Below are positions 1-9,003 of a stretch of 15,835 nucleotides of DNA, piece after piece (positions within the stretch are counted from its first letter, which is position 1; the number at the start of each line of letters is the position of its first letter). Position numbers and translations under genes: made by a program. The notes below the pieces were generated by a model. It ran no database searches and was not told the DNA's origin. It worked only from the letters and a program-made list of their open reading frames with translations. Origin of the DNA: Krasilnikovozyma curviuscula (taxonomy: Eukaryota > Basidiomycota > Tremellomycetes > Cystofilobasidiales > Mrakiaceae); assembly GCA_014825775.1 (NCBI GenBank), contig MVAQ01000337.1, positions 1 through 15,835 on the forward strand. Reading direction: 5' to 3'.

Positions 1-550
1 CGCCAACCCTTGTCGCTGGATAAGGTGAATAAGGTGATAGTGATTGTCGATTGAGGTGAGGTGGTTCACCGTTCAATGGTTGAGGGTAGTGAGTTGTCAC
101 TGAAGGTGGTTCAGCAAGATTCCCACCCGATGGTGGAGTAGCATAATTCGACGGTGAAGACACATCCTGTCCCGTTGTTGGTGCCATTGAGCTACTGTTT
201 CCTCCTCCAGGAGACGGTACTGATGAACCATAGGCTCCATGAGTTGAGATAGTCAACGTCGGCTGCTGTTGCTGTTGCTGTTGGGGATTATAAGAACCGT
301 AAGATGTGCTCGTTTGAGATACAGCATAACCGTTGGTAGCAGCATGTTGTGATGAAGGGGAGAGCTGCTGCCACGTCTGCTGTTGCTGGAATCCTGCCGA
401 CGGGCCAGGAATGGGCGGCGGCTGATGACTGACTCCGCCAACGGGCCCTTGTTGAAACCGTTGGCGCTGGTGATGCTGCTGCTGCTGAGGAACCATCGAC
501 TGCTGTTGATAGTGAGCTCCATAAGGCACCTGCTGCGATGGTTGGCTCAT
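1..550 (-). CDS. Glutamine-rich low-complexity protein, N-terminal part (partial, runs off the left edge)
   Basis: The minus strand is open from an ATG at 550-548 to the window edge: 183 codons plus one base, with no stop. The product begins MSQPSQQVPYGAHYQQQ and is dominated by Gln, Ser, Pro, Gly, Thr and Tyr. It has a run of five Gln near residue 20 and one of seven Gln near residue 90, and no recognisable folded domain. Poly-Gln/Pro/Ser N-termini of this kind are common in fungal transcription factors, coactivators and RNA-binding proteins, but nothing here tells which; the defining domain must lie beyond base 1. The frame is open for about 50 codons upstream of the ATG, but that stretch fits an intron (see the entry at 554-765), and the ATG directly follows a splice acceptor. 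Codon 1 is therefore likely, not proven. The opposite-strand ORFs here are shadows of the CAG repeats. Confidence 0.7.
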   Translation of the reverse strand, partial: MSQPSQQVPYGAHYQQQSMVPQQQQHHQRQRFQQGPVGGVSHQPPPIPGPSAGFQQQQTWQQLSPSSQHAATNGYAVSQTSTSYGSYNPQQQQQQQPTLTISTHGAYGSSVPSPGGGNSSSMAPTTGQDVSSPSNYATPPSGGNLAEPPSVTTHYPQPLNGEPPHLNRQSLSPYSPYPATRVG

Positions 551-553
551 CTG

Positions 554-765
554 CTGTTGAATTCGAAAACATGGTGATTCCGAAGTCACATCCGCAATAG
601 TAAGAGAGCCGACGTCGTTTTGTTGGAGTGTGAAAACAATCGTAGTCGCAAACAGCACAGCAAAAAGTGTCAAAAGAAGGTAAGATATACACGGCAATCA
701 GAATTGGGTTGCAGGATTCAAAGACGGGCAGGCGAGGTAGGAAATCCAGGGGCACAAGTGCTTAC
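554..765 (-). other. Probable 5'-leader intron of the Gln-rich gene, with a long AG-free zone
   Basis: Read on the minus strand, GTAAGC (765-760) is a good donor. After the AG inside that donor there is no AG at all until CAACAG at 555-554, a few bases before the ATG at 550. A CTGAT branch-like site lies at 701-697. A scanning spliceosome would use the first AG after the branch point, giving a 212-nt intron (215 nt if the next AG at 552-551 is used). Exon 1 upstream of 765 has no in-frame coding potential that I can find, so it would be untranslated leader. This is inferred from signals only. Confidence 0.5.
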
Positions 766-1729
766 GCTTTCCAGACAAAACAAATCAACACGACAGTCTC
801 AGTCGAATGCGACTTCGATCTGTCAGTTTTAGGCCTGTTGAAATGCTTCCCGTGGCCCAGTGCTTGACCAAGGTGAAAGAGCACAGTGCTATGCCAAACT
901 GGGAGAAACTGAGGCTTTTGGTGTAGTTCTGGTGGACAGCCAGAGGGGAATCATTTTTTCGCGCAGAGTACCCAAACGCGGACGTCGCGGATGAAAAACA
1001 GGCAGCGGAAAATAACAAATACAAGGACACAAGGGCAACAGGGTATCTATTCAGCAGTCCAAGCCCGCGGACCCACTGAGCTGTAGCAGCGCAGGACGAG
1101 ATTTCTGGGGGGAAACGTCCGTGGTCGACATGAGATCCGTTCAATAATAATTCGACCGACAATCGTCTCGCGAAGAACATCAGCCACGATGTTTGAACTC
1201 ATTCTATGTAATAGAGTAGGGATAAAACGAGACTTGAGATAACGTTATATACGGAAATGAAGGACTCCTCCGTCTGGAAAAGAGGATATCTAAGGCGTAT
1301 TGGTAGCTCTTTGTTTACAAGAAGAGAGCCGATGAGAAGTTCGATCGCATTCGAGGTTTGGGAACCTTCCACCAGTCGTATCAAGGAACGACTCTTCTCC
1401 TTTCAGAAAGAGATGCTCACAGATGTATTTTTTGTGACCGTCATGGCGAACCGAAGGAGATAGTGGCGTACCCAAATCATCCCATCATCCAATTATCAAA
1501 ACTCGCTTCTTTGCTCAGATCCGACTAGTAAAGAGTTTAGTCACAACTTAACAAGAACATTAAGCAGTAGAACCCCCCTTGGGTTCTGAAATAACGGTTC
1601 CAAATTCTCTTCTAGGTCGATCGTTTCACTGGCGCCTGCCGTCGTCCCAACGGGCAAACACCGTGTGCGTGCGGCCTACTCACTAGCGAGCATATCTCTA
1701 ATCCCTGACCTGGCACTCAGCAAAGATAG
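766..1729. other. Divergent intergenic region between the Gln-rich gene and the methyltransferase gene
   Basis: About 960 bases lie between the leader intron of the minus-strand gene and the methyltransferase ATG. They should hold both promoters and the untranslated first exon of the Gln-rich gene. Open frames are present (131 codons on the minus strand at 785-1180; 68 codons on the plus strand at 1257-1463), but neither resembles a protein I know or connects by splicing to a neighbour. I see no TATA box, repeat or RNA gene that I would defend. Confidence 0.5.
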
Positions 1730-3544
1730 ATGGCTTCAGATCCTCCAATGGAACATCGTTCAAAGTCAGCTTTAGAGGACGATGATGGAACGTCGACGAT
1801 TGGTGCTGAGACGGCGACAGCTTCAAATGCAACCTTTGGATCAACCGTCTCACTTGAAATGAGAGACTCTCTCTACAGAGTCATAAGGGGATCTCTCTAT
1901 CCAAAGTCAAACGATGATTAGTGCGTTCGTTACAGCGACTTCGGCTAATCTGCAGCAAAAAATACCAATCACGTTACCATTTTCCCTCTTCTACAGTTGG
2001 TTCAGTTATAACAGTACTTATTACAGGTAAGATCGGTTATTTTCTTTCTGTCGTTACTCTTTGCTTATATTTCTGTGTTGGTTTTGAATCCTGCAGGGAG
2101 GAAAGCAACTACCTCCTGCACAAGACCGTTAACGATGGTTCTCCTTATTGGAATCCATTCCAAGCTGATGGCAATGATCCAGTAGCTGACCTTCTGAGCC
2201 AGCCTCATGCCAAGTACCTTGACGTTGGTGAGTCTGTGCTACAGAGATGGGCAGAAAAAAAAGTTCTGCTTTCTTTCTCGCAGTGTCAGACGTGCTTACT
2301 CACCTGCACGTTTTGATGGCGGCATTGGTACAAAGGGTGTGGCAGTTACGGCTTCACTGTGATTGACATGGCTTCCAAGTTCAAGAAATGCGAATGTGTT
2401 GGTTTGGATCTGGTTGGGATCGAAGCAGAAAGAGTCCCACGTAAGTTCAGCCGCACCGTTCTCGTCACCAGGAAGAAACGGCGCTTTCTGTTGATTTTGG
2501 TCATCCGGCTTTGTTTCTACGTTCGGGTCTAGAACTGACGATCTTTCTGCTTGTTTTCTTCATTTGAAATTCTCTCATCAAAGCAAACACCTTCTTCGAA
2601 GTCTCGGACGTGAAGGACGGATTGCTGTAGTGAGTACCAGCTACACATCTTACCATCTCAGGGGCGCTAAATCAGTTCTACCTTTCAGTCCGGACCACTA
2701 CTTCAATGTCATCAGTGTCTTCTGGATTGCGCATTTCTTGCCTTCTTACGATAAACTCCTGCAAGAATGCTATCGTTGTTTGAAGCCAGGAGGCATTTTG
2801 ATGCTTCTCGAGCCATCACTGGGTGAGAGACTGTCATGAGAGGCCAGAGATCCACAGAGGAGACTGATATTTCACCTCATTAGGAGTTCACCCTGAAAAT
2901 CCCAACGAAAAGTTGGAAGAGAAGTACCCAGGCAATTAAGATTTTCTTTGGCCACTACCTTCGGCGATCACTAAGACATTGACACTGAAGTTCGCACGCG
3001 TTTTTCTTTTTCTTACTCAGCCCATGAGTACCTACAAAACTTGGGCAAGCCCCTCTTCGGAGACAGGTACCATCTCTCTGAGCATTTGGAAGATCACATC
3101 AAGGCTACCACTGGTGAATGGACGGATATTAAAACCAAGCACACCGTCATTTCCTGGGGAACTGAACACCAAACTAGTAAGATGCATGAACTCTTTATGA
3201 TGAGACTGCTAAAAGAATATGAAAGCTGACTTACTGCTGTTCTTTCCCTATCAGATCTCACCCGTAAAAAACTTGCCGAACTCTCGCAAAGAATTAGAGC
3301 TTCGATAGACGATACAGCGGTATTGAGGTATATGGGATTTTCAGAGAGTGACAGTAAAGGTTTGGCCGAAGCTATCCACGCTGAGTGTGAAGAGATGGCC
3401 AGGATGCCGTTTGGCTCCGGAGTCTCCGGCAACGGAAATTATCTTTTCGTAAGTTCAAGCCCGAGCCATATTTTCTCTTCAAGTTCCCTCTTCTAACACA
3501 AACAACAAACAATCCTCTTTGTGCCTCAGGCCGTGAAAAAATGA
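1730..3544 (+). CDS. LaeA-like SAM-dependent methyltransferase
   Basis: Ten exons: 1730-1920, 1997-2026, 2097-2227, 2336-2440, 2584-2629, 2689-2822, 2884-2931, 3021-3176, 3255-3448, 3530-3544. They join in frame to 349 residues. The N-terminal part has RDSLYRVIRGSLYP, resembling the region before the fold in fungal LaeA/Lae1-type proteins. A class I Rossmann methyltransferase follows: motif I YLDVGCGSYG near residues 114-123, the acidic SAM-ribose ligand in VGLDL (Asp142), FEVSDVKDG near 157-165, and CLKPGGILMLLEP near 198-210. The family includes LaeA, a nuclear partner of velvet proteins controlling secondary metabolism and development, but many basidiomycete members are uncharacterised, so the substrate is unknown. 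Intron 7 (2932-3020) begins with GC. Exon 2 is only 30 nt and is the least certain join; it was chosen because it is the one that keeps the downstream frame. No biosynthetic genes adjoin it. Confidence 0.85.
2932..3020 (+). other. GC-AG intron in the methyltransferase gene
   Basis: The exon ends at CCCAG and the next bases are GCAATT; the acceptor is CTTACTCAG at 3020. Joining here gives the readable protein EKYPG/A-HEYLQNLG in frame. The nearby GT dinucleotides (in AAGTTGG and AAGTACCC) leave the wrong phase. GC-AG introns are a known minor class. Confidence 0.7.
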
Positions 3545-4074
3545 AGGAGTACGACGAATCCTTGAGATGTGTAAACTTTGGGGTTTTGGATTTTGGGTTT
3601 TGGTTTCTTTTTGAAGTTTGTGGCTTCCTGTAGATATAACTTTATACTGCTATCATTCTTGGCCATGAGCTCTTTCTCGTTAGGAAGGTTTGATTTCATG
3701 GACGCTCTCAGCTCCAGCGATCATCGATCTGTGCCCGGTTATTCGCAATGAGGATTTTTAGGCAAATATCTCAACAAGTGACATAATTCCTATTAGTGCC
3801 CTTTAAAGCTTGATGGTAGCGCCTGTTGCTCTCGATGTGAATTAGAAGTCGCCGCACTCAAAATACTTCGAACTCGGATAACACCAGCCTTGAGGTTGTC
3901 GGTCCCAACTCCATTTCAACTTGGAAACATAAACTTCCTCCAAAGACCAGGTTATAACGGGATATCTTTAGAAGCTTTTTGCTGTCTACAGAATATACCA
4001 AGCAGGGACTAGGGAAGTCTGGGGGAGTGGTGTTCGTTGAAACCACACAGCGCTTCGTCGACTCGATGGTAGCC
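3545..4074. other. Intergenic region: methyltransferase 3' end and PP4 promoter
   Basis: About 530 bases between two plus-strand genes. A G/T-rich segment at 3580-3603, 36 bases after the stop codon, has four G tracts (GGGG, GG, GGG, GG) separated by T-rich spacers. The rest shows no ORF, RNA gene or clear promoter element. The 72-codon minus-strand frame at 3858-4076 overlaps the PP4 start and looks like chance. Confidence 0.5.
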
Positions 4075-5608
4075 ATGCCTAATAGTGATCTGGACAGGTA
4101 AATGCCTGATTTTCTCCCAACACCACGGAATAGTATTTCTCTGGTCTTTTCTGTAGTGAAACTGACGATCCTGTTGCTCTAATGGCTCTTTTTACTACGC
4201 AGGCAGATCGAGCAGCTAAAGAGGTGTGAGACTATATCAGAGGCCCAGGTCCAAGAACTATGCGCTAAAGCCAAAGAGATCTTGATGGAAGAAGCTAACA
4301 TACAATATGTAGACAGCCCTGTAACAGTGAGTATCTCCAGCTCTGATCACGACGGTTAAGATCCTTGTAGCTCGATTGCTAATGTAAACTCGCCACTTGC
4401 CTGTCTTTGCTCTTACTAGATATGTGGAGATATACATGGTCAGTTCTGGGATATGATGGAGCTGTTCAGGGTAGGTGGCCATTGCCCAGAGACGAATTAC
4501 CTGTTTATGGTACGCTTTTTTCCCTCCTTCACTCACGTTCACAGCCTGATACGCCATCCACATTTGTCTTCTGCCTCTAGGGCGATTTCGTGGACCGAGG
4601 ATTCTATTCAGTTGAAACTTTCCTACTACTGCTGGCTCTCAAAGTCAGGTACCCTGACCGAATGACTCTGATCCGAGGAAATCATGAATCACGACAAATT
4701 ACTCAGGTGTACGGTTTTTACGACGAATGTCAGAGGAAATACGGCAGTGTTGTAGTTTGGAGAGCTTGTTGTGAAGTGTTCGACTACCTGGCATTGGGTG
4801 CTATAGTAGACGGGAGGGTGTTTTGTGTGCATGGTGGTTTGAGTCCTTCAGTGACGACACTGGACGAAGTACGTCCTTCCTGCTTGTCGAAGATGCCTGG
4901 AGAACACTCAACTGACTCATTTACTTTCTGAATAGATACGGCTGATAGACCGTAAGCAGGAAGTCCCTCACGACGGCCCAATGTGTGATCTGATGTGGTC
5001 TGACCCTGATGGTAAGCTGCTCCCTCAACGCAACATCTTCGCTGCCAGTGACTTGAAGCTCATCGAATTTTGTTGTATCACAGAAATTAAGGGCTGGGGA
5101 GTCTCACCGAGAGGTGCTGGATTTTTGTTTGGTAGTAAGTTCGCTCAGAATAACATTTTGTTAGCGACACCTTTCTCAGTCTTGCCTTTTGATTCGGTCA
5201 GGTGATGTGGTCTCAGCTTTCAACAGGACGAATGACATAGACTTGATAGCTAGAGCTCATCAGCTGGTAATGGAAGGGTTCAAACTGATGTTTGACAGGA
5301 AGATAGTGACAGTTTGGTCCGGTGGGCAACCATTCTTTACCACTGAGGCTTCAAATGTCCAAGTGACTAACTAAATCTTGTTTTTCTTATAGCACCGAAT
5401 TACTGTTATCGGTGCGGAAACGTGGCCTCGATATTAGAGTTGGATGAGAATCTCAGAATGGAGTACAAGATCTTTGAAGCTGCTGCTCAGGACATCAAAG
5501 CTATACCTGCGAAACGACCGCTGCCCGAATATTGTGAGTAAATTTATAGGCGGTTGACTTGAAAGTACGAAGCTGATGTAGACTGTTCTTCCCACTGCAG
5601 TCCTGTAA
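4075..5608 (+). CDS. PPH3: Serine/threonine protein phosphatase 4, catalytic subunit (PP4c / Pph3)
   Basis: Nine exons: 4075-4097, 4203-4326, 4420-4509, 4581-4868, 4936-5011, 5084-5134, 5202-5321, 5393-5533, 5601-5608. They join to 306 residues, against about 307 for human PP4c. All PPP-family metal and catalytic motifs are present: GDIHGQ (52-57), GDFVDRG (80-86), GNHES (112-116) and HGGLSP (163-168), then WGVSPRGAG and [12 protein letters not shown]4-type landmarks (SDLDRQIEQL near the N-terminus, [21 protein letters not shown]) favour PP4c over PP2A or PP6. In known systems PP4 acts in nucleus and cytoplasm with R2/R3 regulatory subunits, dephosphorylating gamma-H2AX and checkpoint proteins. 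The C-terminal tail is YFL, the carboxymethylation site of this family, and its last codons sit in an 8-nt coding exon. An in-frame ATG nine bases upstream (4066) would add MVA; 4075 was chosen for its purine at -3. Confidence 0.95.
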
Positions 5609-5825
5609 ACGAACCGACAGATTTCTCAACGACGATAGTCAACTTTATTTTTCCTACTCTAATGTAACGTTCTTCACTGTGAATTTTGTATGACACATGT
5701 CTATTTCTGCTTGCTTCCACATTCAAGATATTAAGTGTAATTTGTGCCACTCGGATGGTGGGAACCCTCGACAAAAGAGTGCGAGAACGGTGACGAGTAA
5801 CTCCTTCCAGCGTTTCGTTGAAAAA
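5609..5825. other. Short intergenic region between PP4 and cyclophilin-40 genes
   Basis: Only 217 bases separate the PP4 stop from the cyclophilin ATG, so the 3' end of one and the promoter of the other must lie here. An ATG at 5697 is in frame with the cyclophilin, with no stop between, and would add 43 residues (MSISACFH...) if transcription began upstream of it. No other element was recognised. Confidence 0.5.
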
Positions 5826-7779
5826 ATGTCTGAAGCAAGACCCAGAGTGTACTTTGACATCTCCATCGGTGGTGAGGCTGCTGGCAGGATAGTTCTATCT
5901 CTTCATTCAGACATCAGTCAGTTGATTTCATCATATTCCGCTGGAATCACTTAACCGGAGCTTATGGCCCCTGCCTTCTTCAAATTCTTGTTTTCAGCTC
6001 CGAAAACTTGTGAGAACTTCAGACAGCTCTGCGTTGGTGGTAGTGGGTTTGCTTCTGATGGAAAGACTGAGCTTTCATACAAGGTGAGCTACTCGAACTT
6101 TCGACGGCAGCGATTGGTGCTGAAGTCGCTGTTTTCACTTCTGCAGGGTTCTATCTTCCACAGAATCATAAAGTCATTCATGCTTCAAGGTGAAACAAAT
6201 AAAACAAGTGTTTACGGAGTAGAAGTACTCACCTCAATCTTGGTTTTTTTTAACGACGCCCCACAGGTGGTGATTTCACCAGGTACGAAGCAATAATCTC
6301 TGCTATCTTACCGGTTCCTCGTCACTAATTTGTAATGTTTTTGAACTCACGTGTCTTGAATACTTCTCCTTTGTAAAGATTCAACGGAACCGGAGGTAAA
6401 CTTGATCACCCGACGAACTTGTTGCACTTCATCTGCTAACTTCTTTCTCTCGTTTCGCTGGGGTCTCCTCATTCACAGGAGAATCTATCTACGGTCGGTA
6501 TTTTGATAATGCCTCCCACAACAGTACTCAGATCACTGACTTGTACTTCTCATCGCGTTGCGTCTACAGGCGAGAAGTTCGCCGATGAGAACTTCATCGA
6601 AAAGCATTCGGTTCCATTCTTGCTCTCATGTGCCAACGCTGGACCAAACACCAACGGCTCTCAAGTAAGTCTAAATCTCGCAACACTTAGCCGTGGGTCC
6701 ACCTGACATGCTTCGCTTGCAATAGTTCTTCATCACCACCGTCCCAACTCCGCATCTAGATGGCAAGCACGTTGTGTTTGGCCATGTACTGCGTGGAAAG
6801 TCGGTCGTTCGTACCATCGAGAATCTGCCTACAACTCAAGGTGATATGCCTAAACAAGAGGTCAAAATTGTCGCCTGCGGTGAACTGAAGGAAGGTGAAT
6901 CCGATGGAATTGAAGATGCAACCAGCTCTGATAGCAAGGATGTGTACGAAGATTTCCCGGAGGACGAGGATAAAGTTGATACTAACAAGACGGAAAATGT
7001 GCTGAAAGTTGGTGAGTGATCGATTGGTATCAAAAGCCTCACTCCAGCGGTCTATGCTAATTCACCCCTGTTATCTGTTTTCTGTCTCTTTAGTTGCTGA
7101 TATCAAGGAAGCAGCAACTGATCTCTTCAAGGCTGGAAACTTTGTTGGTGCTTTGGCAAAGTATACCAGTACGTCGAAGTTCAGTTGACTTCCAACATCC
7201 TGAATCTCACACTGCATCTCGTCCGCCTCGTCTTATTAAGAGGCTGTCAGATATCTCGATCTCCACCCAATGTCTGCGATAGATGGCGAAACTGAGCGAA
7301 AAGCCTTCAGAGATGCTCGTTTCCCTCTTCTCACCAACTCAGCGTTATGTGCACTCAAGGCACCAGCCAAGCCGTACATTGTCCTCCTTTTTTGACCCCT
7401 TTGATACTTCTGACATTTTTCTTGCTGACTTTCACAGATCTCTTGCATATGATCTCGCTACTTCTGCCCTAGCTTTGACACCATTGACGCCGGCTGAAGA
7501 AGGAAAGGCTCTCTACAGACGGGGGCTTGCTTCCTTGGAGGTCAGTTCTTCCACCCGATATGCTCCACTTTCCATTGATTCTCAATTCGCCAATTTTTTT
7601 GTCACTCTCATTCATAAAACTAGAAAAAGGATGAGGTTTCTGCTCAAGCTGACTTGAAAAAGGCACTCGATCTCGTGCCCAACGATGGCATGATCAAGGC
7701 CTCCTTAAACCTGGCGATAAAGAGACAGGAAGATAGGAAAAAGAAAGAGAAGGCTGCTTACAGTAAAATGTTTGCTTAG
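5826..7779 (+). CDS. CPR6: Cyclophilin-40 (peptidyl-prolyl isomerase D with TPR domain, Hsp90 co-chaperone)
   Basis: Twelve exons: 5826-5916, 5998-6083, 6147-6189, 6267-6282, 6379-6395, 6479-6493, 6570-6664, 6726-7011, 7094-7168, 7241-7373, 7438-7540, 7624-7779; 371 residues, typical for Cyp40. Residues 6-172 are a cyclophilin PPIase with catalytic Arg65 (FHRII), FMLQGG (70-75), [12 protein letters not shown] (112-123) and the Cyp40 insertion loop after LCVGG. The position that is Trp in cyclophilin A is His131 (PTPHLDGKH), as in other Cyp40s, which are weak cyclosporin binders. An acidic linker (about 177-215) leads to three TPR-like repeats (from about 217) and the conserved end [11 protein letters not shown]. 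The TPR domain binds the Hsp90 C-terminal EEVD peptide; clamp residues Lys221, Asn274, Lys309 and Arg313 are present, but the expected first-helix Asn is Thr225. Exons 4-6 are microexons. The start fits family N-termini (RPRVYFDIS). Confidence 0.95.
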
Positions 7780-8111
7780 TTGATTACATTCATTCAAACA
7801 TATCTTTTTGTCATTTTCTGCCGGGAAGACGTGAGTGAGCAAGGTAGTCTTTCGGAGTTATATTGAATAGATTTGTCGGGTTCATATGGGGAAGACACTG
7901 AGGCAGTACATGCTAGGATTCCATTTGAGGCGACACGGTGGTACAAACAGGATGAGATGAGCTTTTTATGTGGGTTATATGGACATATGGAATTTGAGAC
8001 TTCTTTGTTTGTTCTATGGTTACAAGGTATCCCAAACGGGACATTTCAATGCATAGTTAGGTTACTTGGATCCGTACTGCAGTGTTAAAAGAAAATAGAT
8101 CCAATTAGTCC
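7780..8111. other. Shared 3' region of two convergent genes
   Basis: Cyclophilin-40 (plus) and the Stf2-like gene (minus) converge on these 332 bases, which must hold both polyadenylation regions. A 71-codon open frame at 7873-8088 has no ATG start and no recognisable sequence. Nothing else was found. Confidence 0.5.
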
Positions 8112-9003
8112 TTAGCCCTGACTCAAAGGCTCGCCCTGCAGAGATGATATGAAACCCACAGAGTTTGCTCTAGCTCTGCTACCAGCCCATTCGATACTTC
8201 CAACAGAAGATCCACCGAAGCTGTCGGTTGGCGAGGTCGAGGCAACAGCGATGGAGGATCTGGCGATGGATGCCAGGTCGATATTGTTGGACTTGTAGGA
8301 CGATCCTCTGATCTCTTTGGCAGAGTCGAAATCTGATTGAGAGATGGAAGAGGAGCGGTGCTTCAAAGCAGGCTGTGGTCGATGTCGTCGGTTGATGGGG
8401 CGTCATTGAGGGAGGCGAGGGGGAGATGGGCAGCGGAAGAATACGCGTGGAGGCAAATGCGGTGCGATGTGTTTAGTTGGACAGATAAAGTGAGCACTCG
8501 GAGCATCTAGACGAGAAGCAACAGGATATTGATGACGTTGACTCACCTTAGCAGCAATTCCATCTCCAACGGAAGAAGAGGCACTTCCAGAATCTTCACC
8601 CTTGTGGGCGAGATTGGTGTCGAAGGCATCCGAATGCTCGTCTTCTTCGAATGTCTCGTCGAAGTCCAATTCATCGTCGTCCTCCTCGTGAGAAGTAACA
8701 GCACCCCATCCGTTGTGACCACCCTGGGAACGAGGACACAGAAGGAAAATCCAGAAAAAGGTTAGTCTGGTATTGTTTGGGCTGGGTGGACGCATCGTCC
8801 GACTGGCGTCTAGGGGAGATGGGCTATGTACCTTTTTCAATTGCTTGTCTCCACCGTTTCTAGATAGAGATCTGTCTTTGGTAAGGGCTCTTGGGTGTGT
8901 TTTCTGTCAAGCAACAATAACAAGAAGAAGATGGTGTCAGCTCGAGGCAGTTCCGACAGCTGGAAGGAGGGCAGGCTTTACTTACGTGAGAGGTTCTCGT
9001 CAT
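8112..9003 (-). CDS. Small hydrophilic protein resembling Stf2/Tma10, with a KKGG...WG motif
   Basis: Four exons on the minus strand (9003-8986, 8903-8832, 8723-8547, 8372-8112), all joined in phase 0, give 175 residues. The product starts MTRTSHKTHPRALTKD, then has RSLSRNGGDKQLKKGG and NGWGAV (about 17-40), an acidic block (EEDDDELDFDETFEED, about 43-58), and a Ser/Ala/Gly-rich tail ending EPLSQG. The MTRT start plus a KKxG...WG segment recalls yeast Stf2/Tma10 and the HABP4/PAI-RBP1 motif; those small disordered proteins associate with ribosomes or behave as desiccation-protective hydrophilins. It is about twice the length of yeast Stf2, and the tail has no yeast counterpart that I know. 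No membrane segment or signal peptide. The exon-intron model is strong; the family assignment is an inference from short motifs and could be wrong. Exon 1 codes only six residues. Confidence 0.6.

Noticed and set aside
238..550. CAG/CTG repeats as a microsatellite array
   Set aside because: The repeats are short, interrupted and in frame with the Gln-rich protein; they are explained as coding low complexity.
288..755. Minus-strand open frame of 155 codons across the Gln-rich gene start
   Set aside because: It is a frame-shifted reading of the CAG-rich coding sequence and its leader intron. The Gln-rich frame stays open to the edge and is the more consistent one.
785..1180. Minus-strand open frame of 131 codons upstream of the Gln-rich gene
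   Set aside because: It resembles no known protein, cannot be joined in frame to the Gln-rich coding exon by visible splice sites, and lies where a leader exon and promoter are expected. It may be transcribed but is probably not translated.
1257..1463. Plus-strand open frame of 68 codons
   Set aside because: There is no recognisable domain, it overlaps similar-length frames on the other strand, and it has no splice link to the methyltransferase exons.
7873..8088. Plus-strand open frame of 71 codons between convergent genes
   Set aside because: It lacks an ATG at its start, has no known similarity, and sits in the shared 3' region of two well-supported genes.
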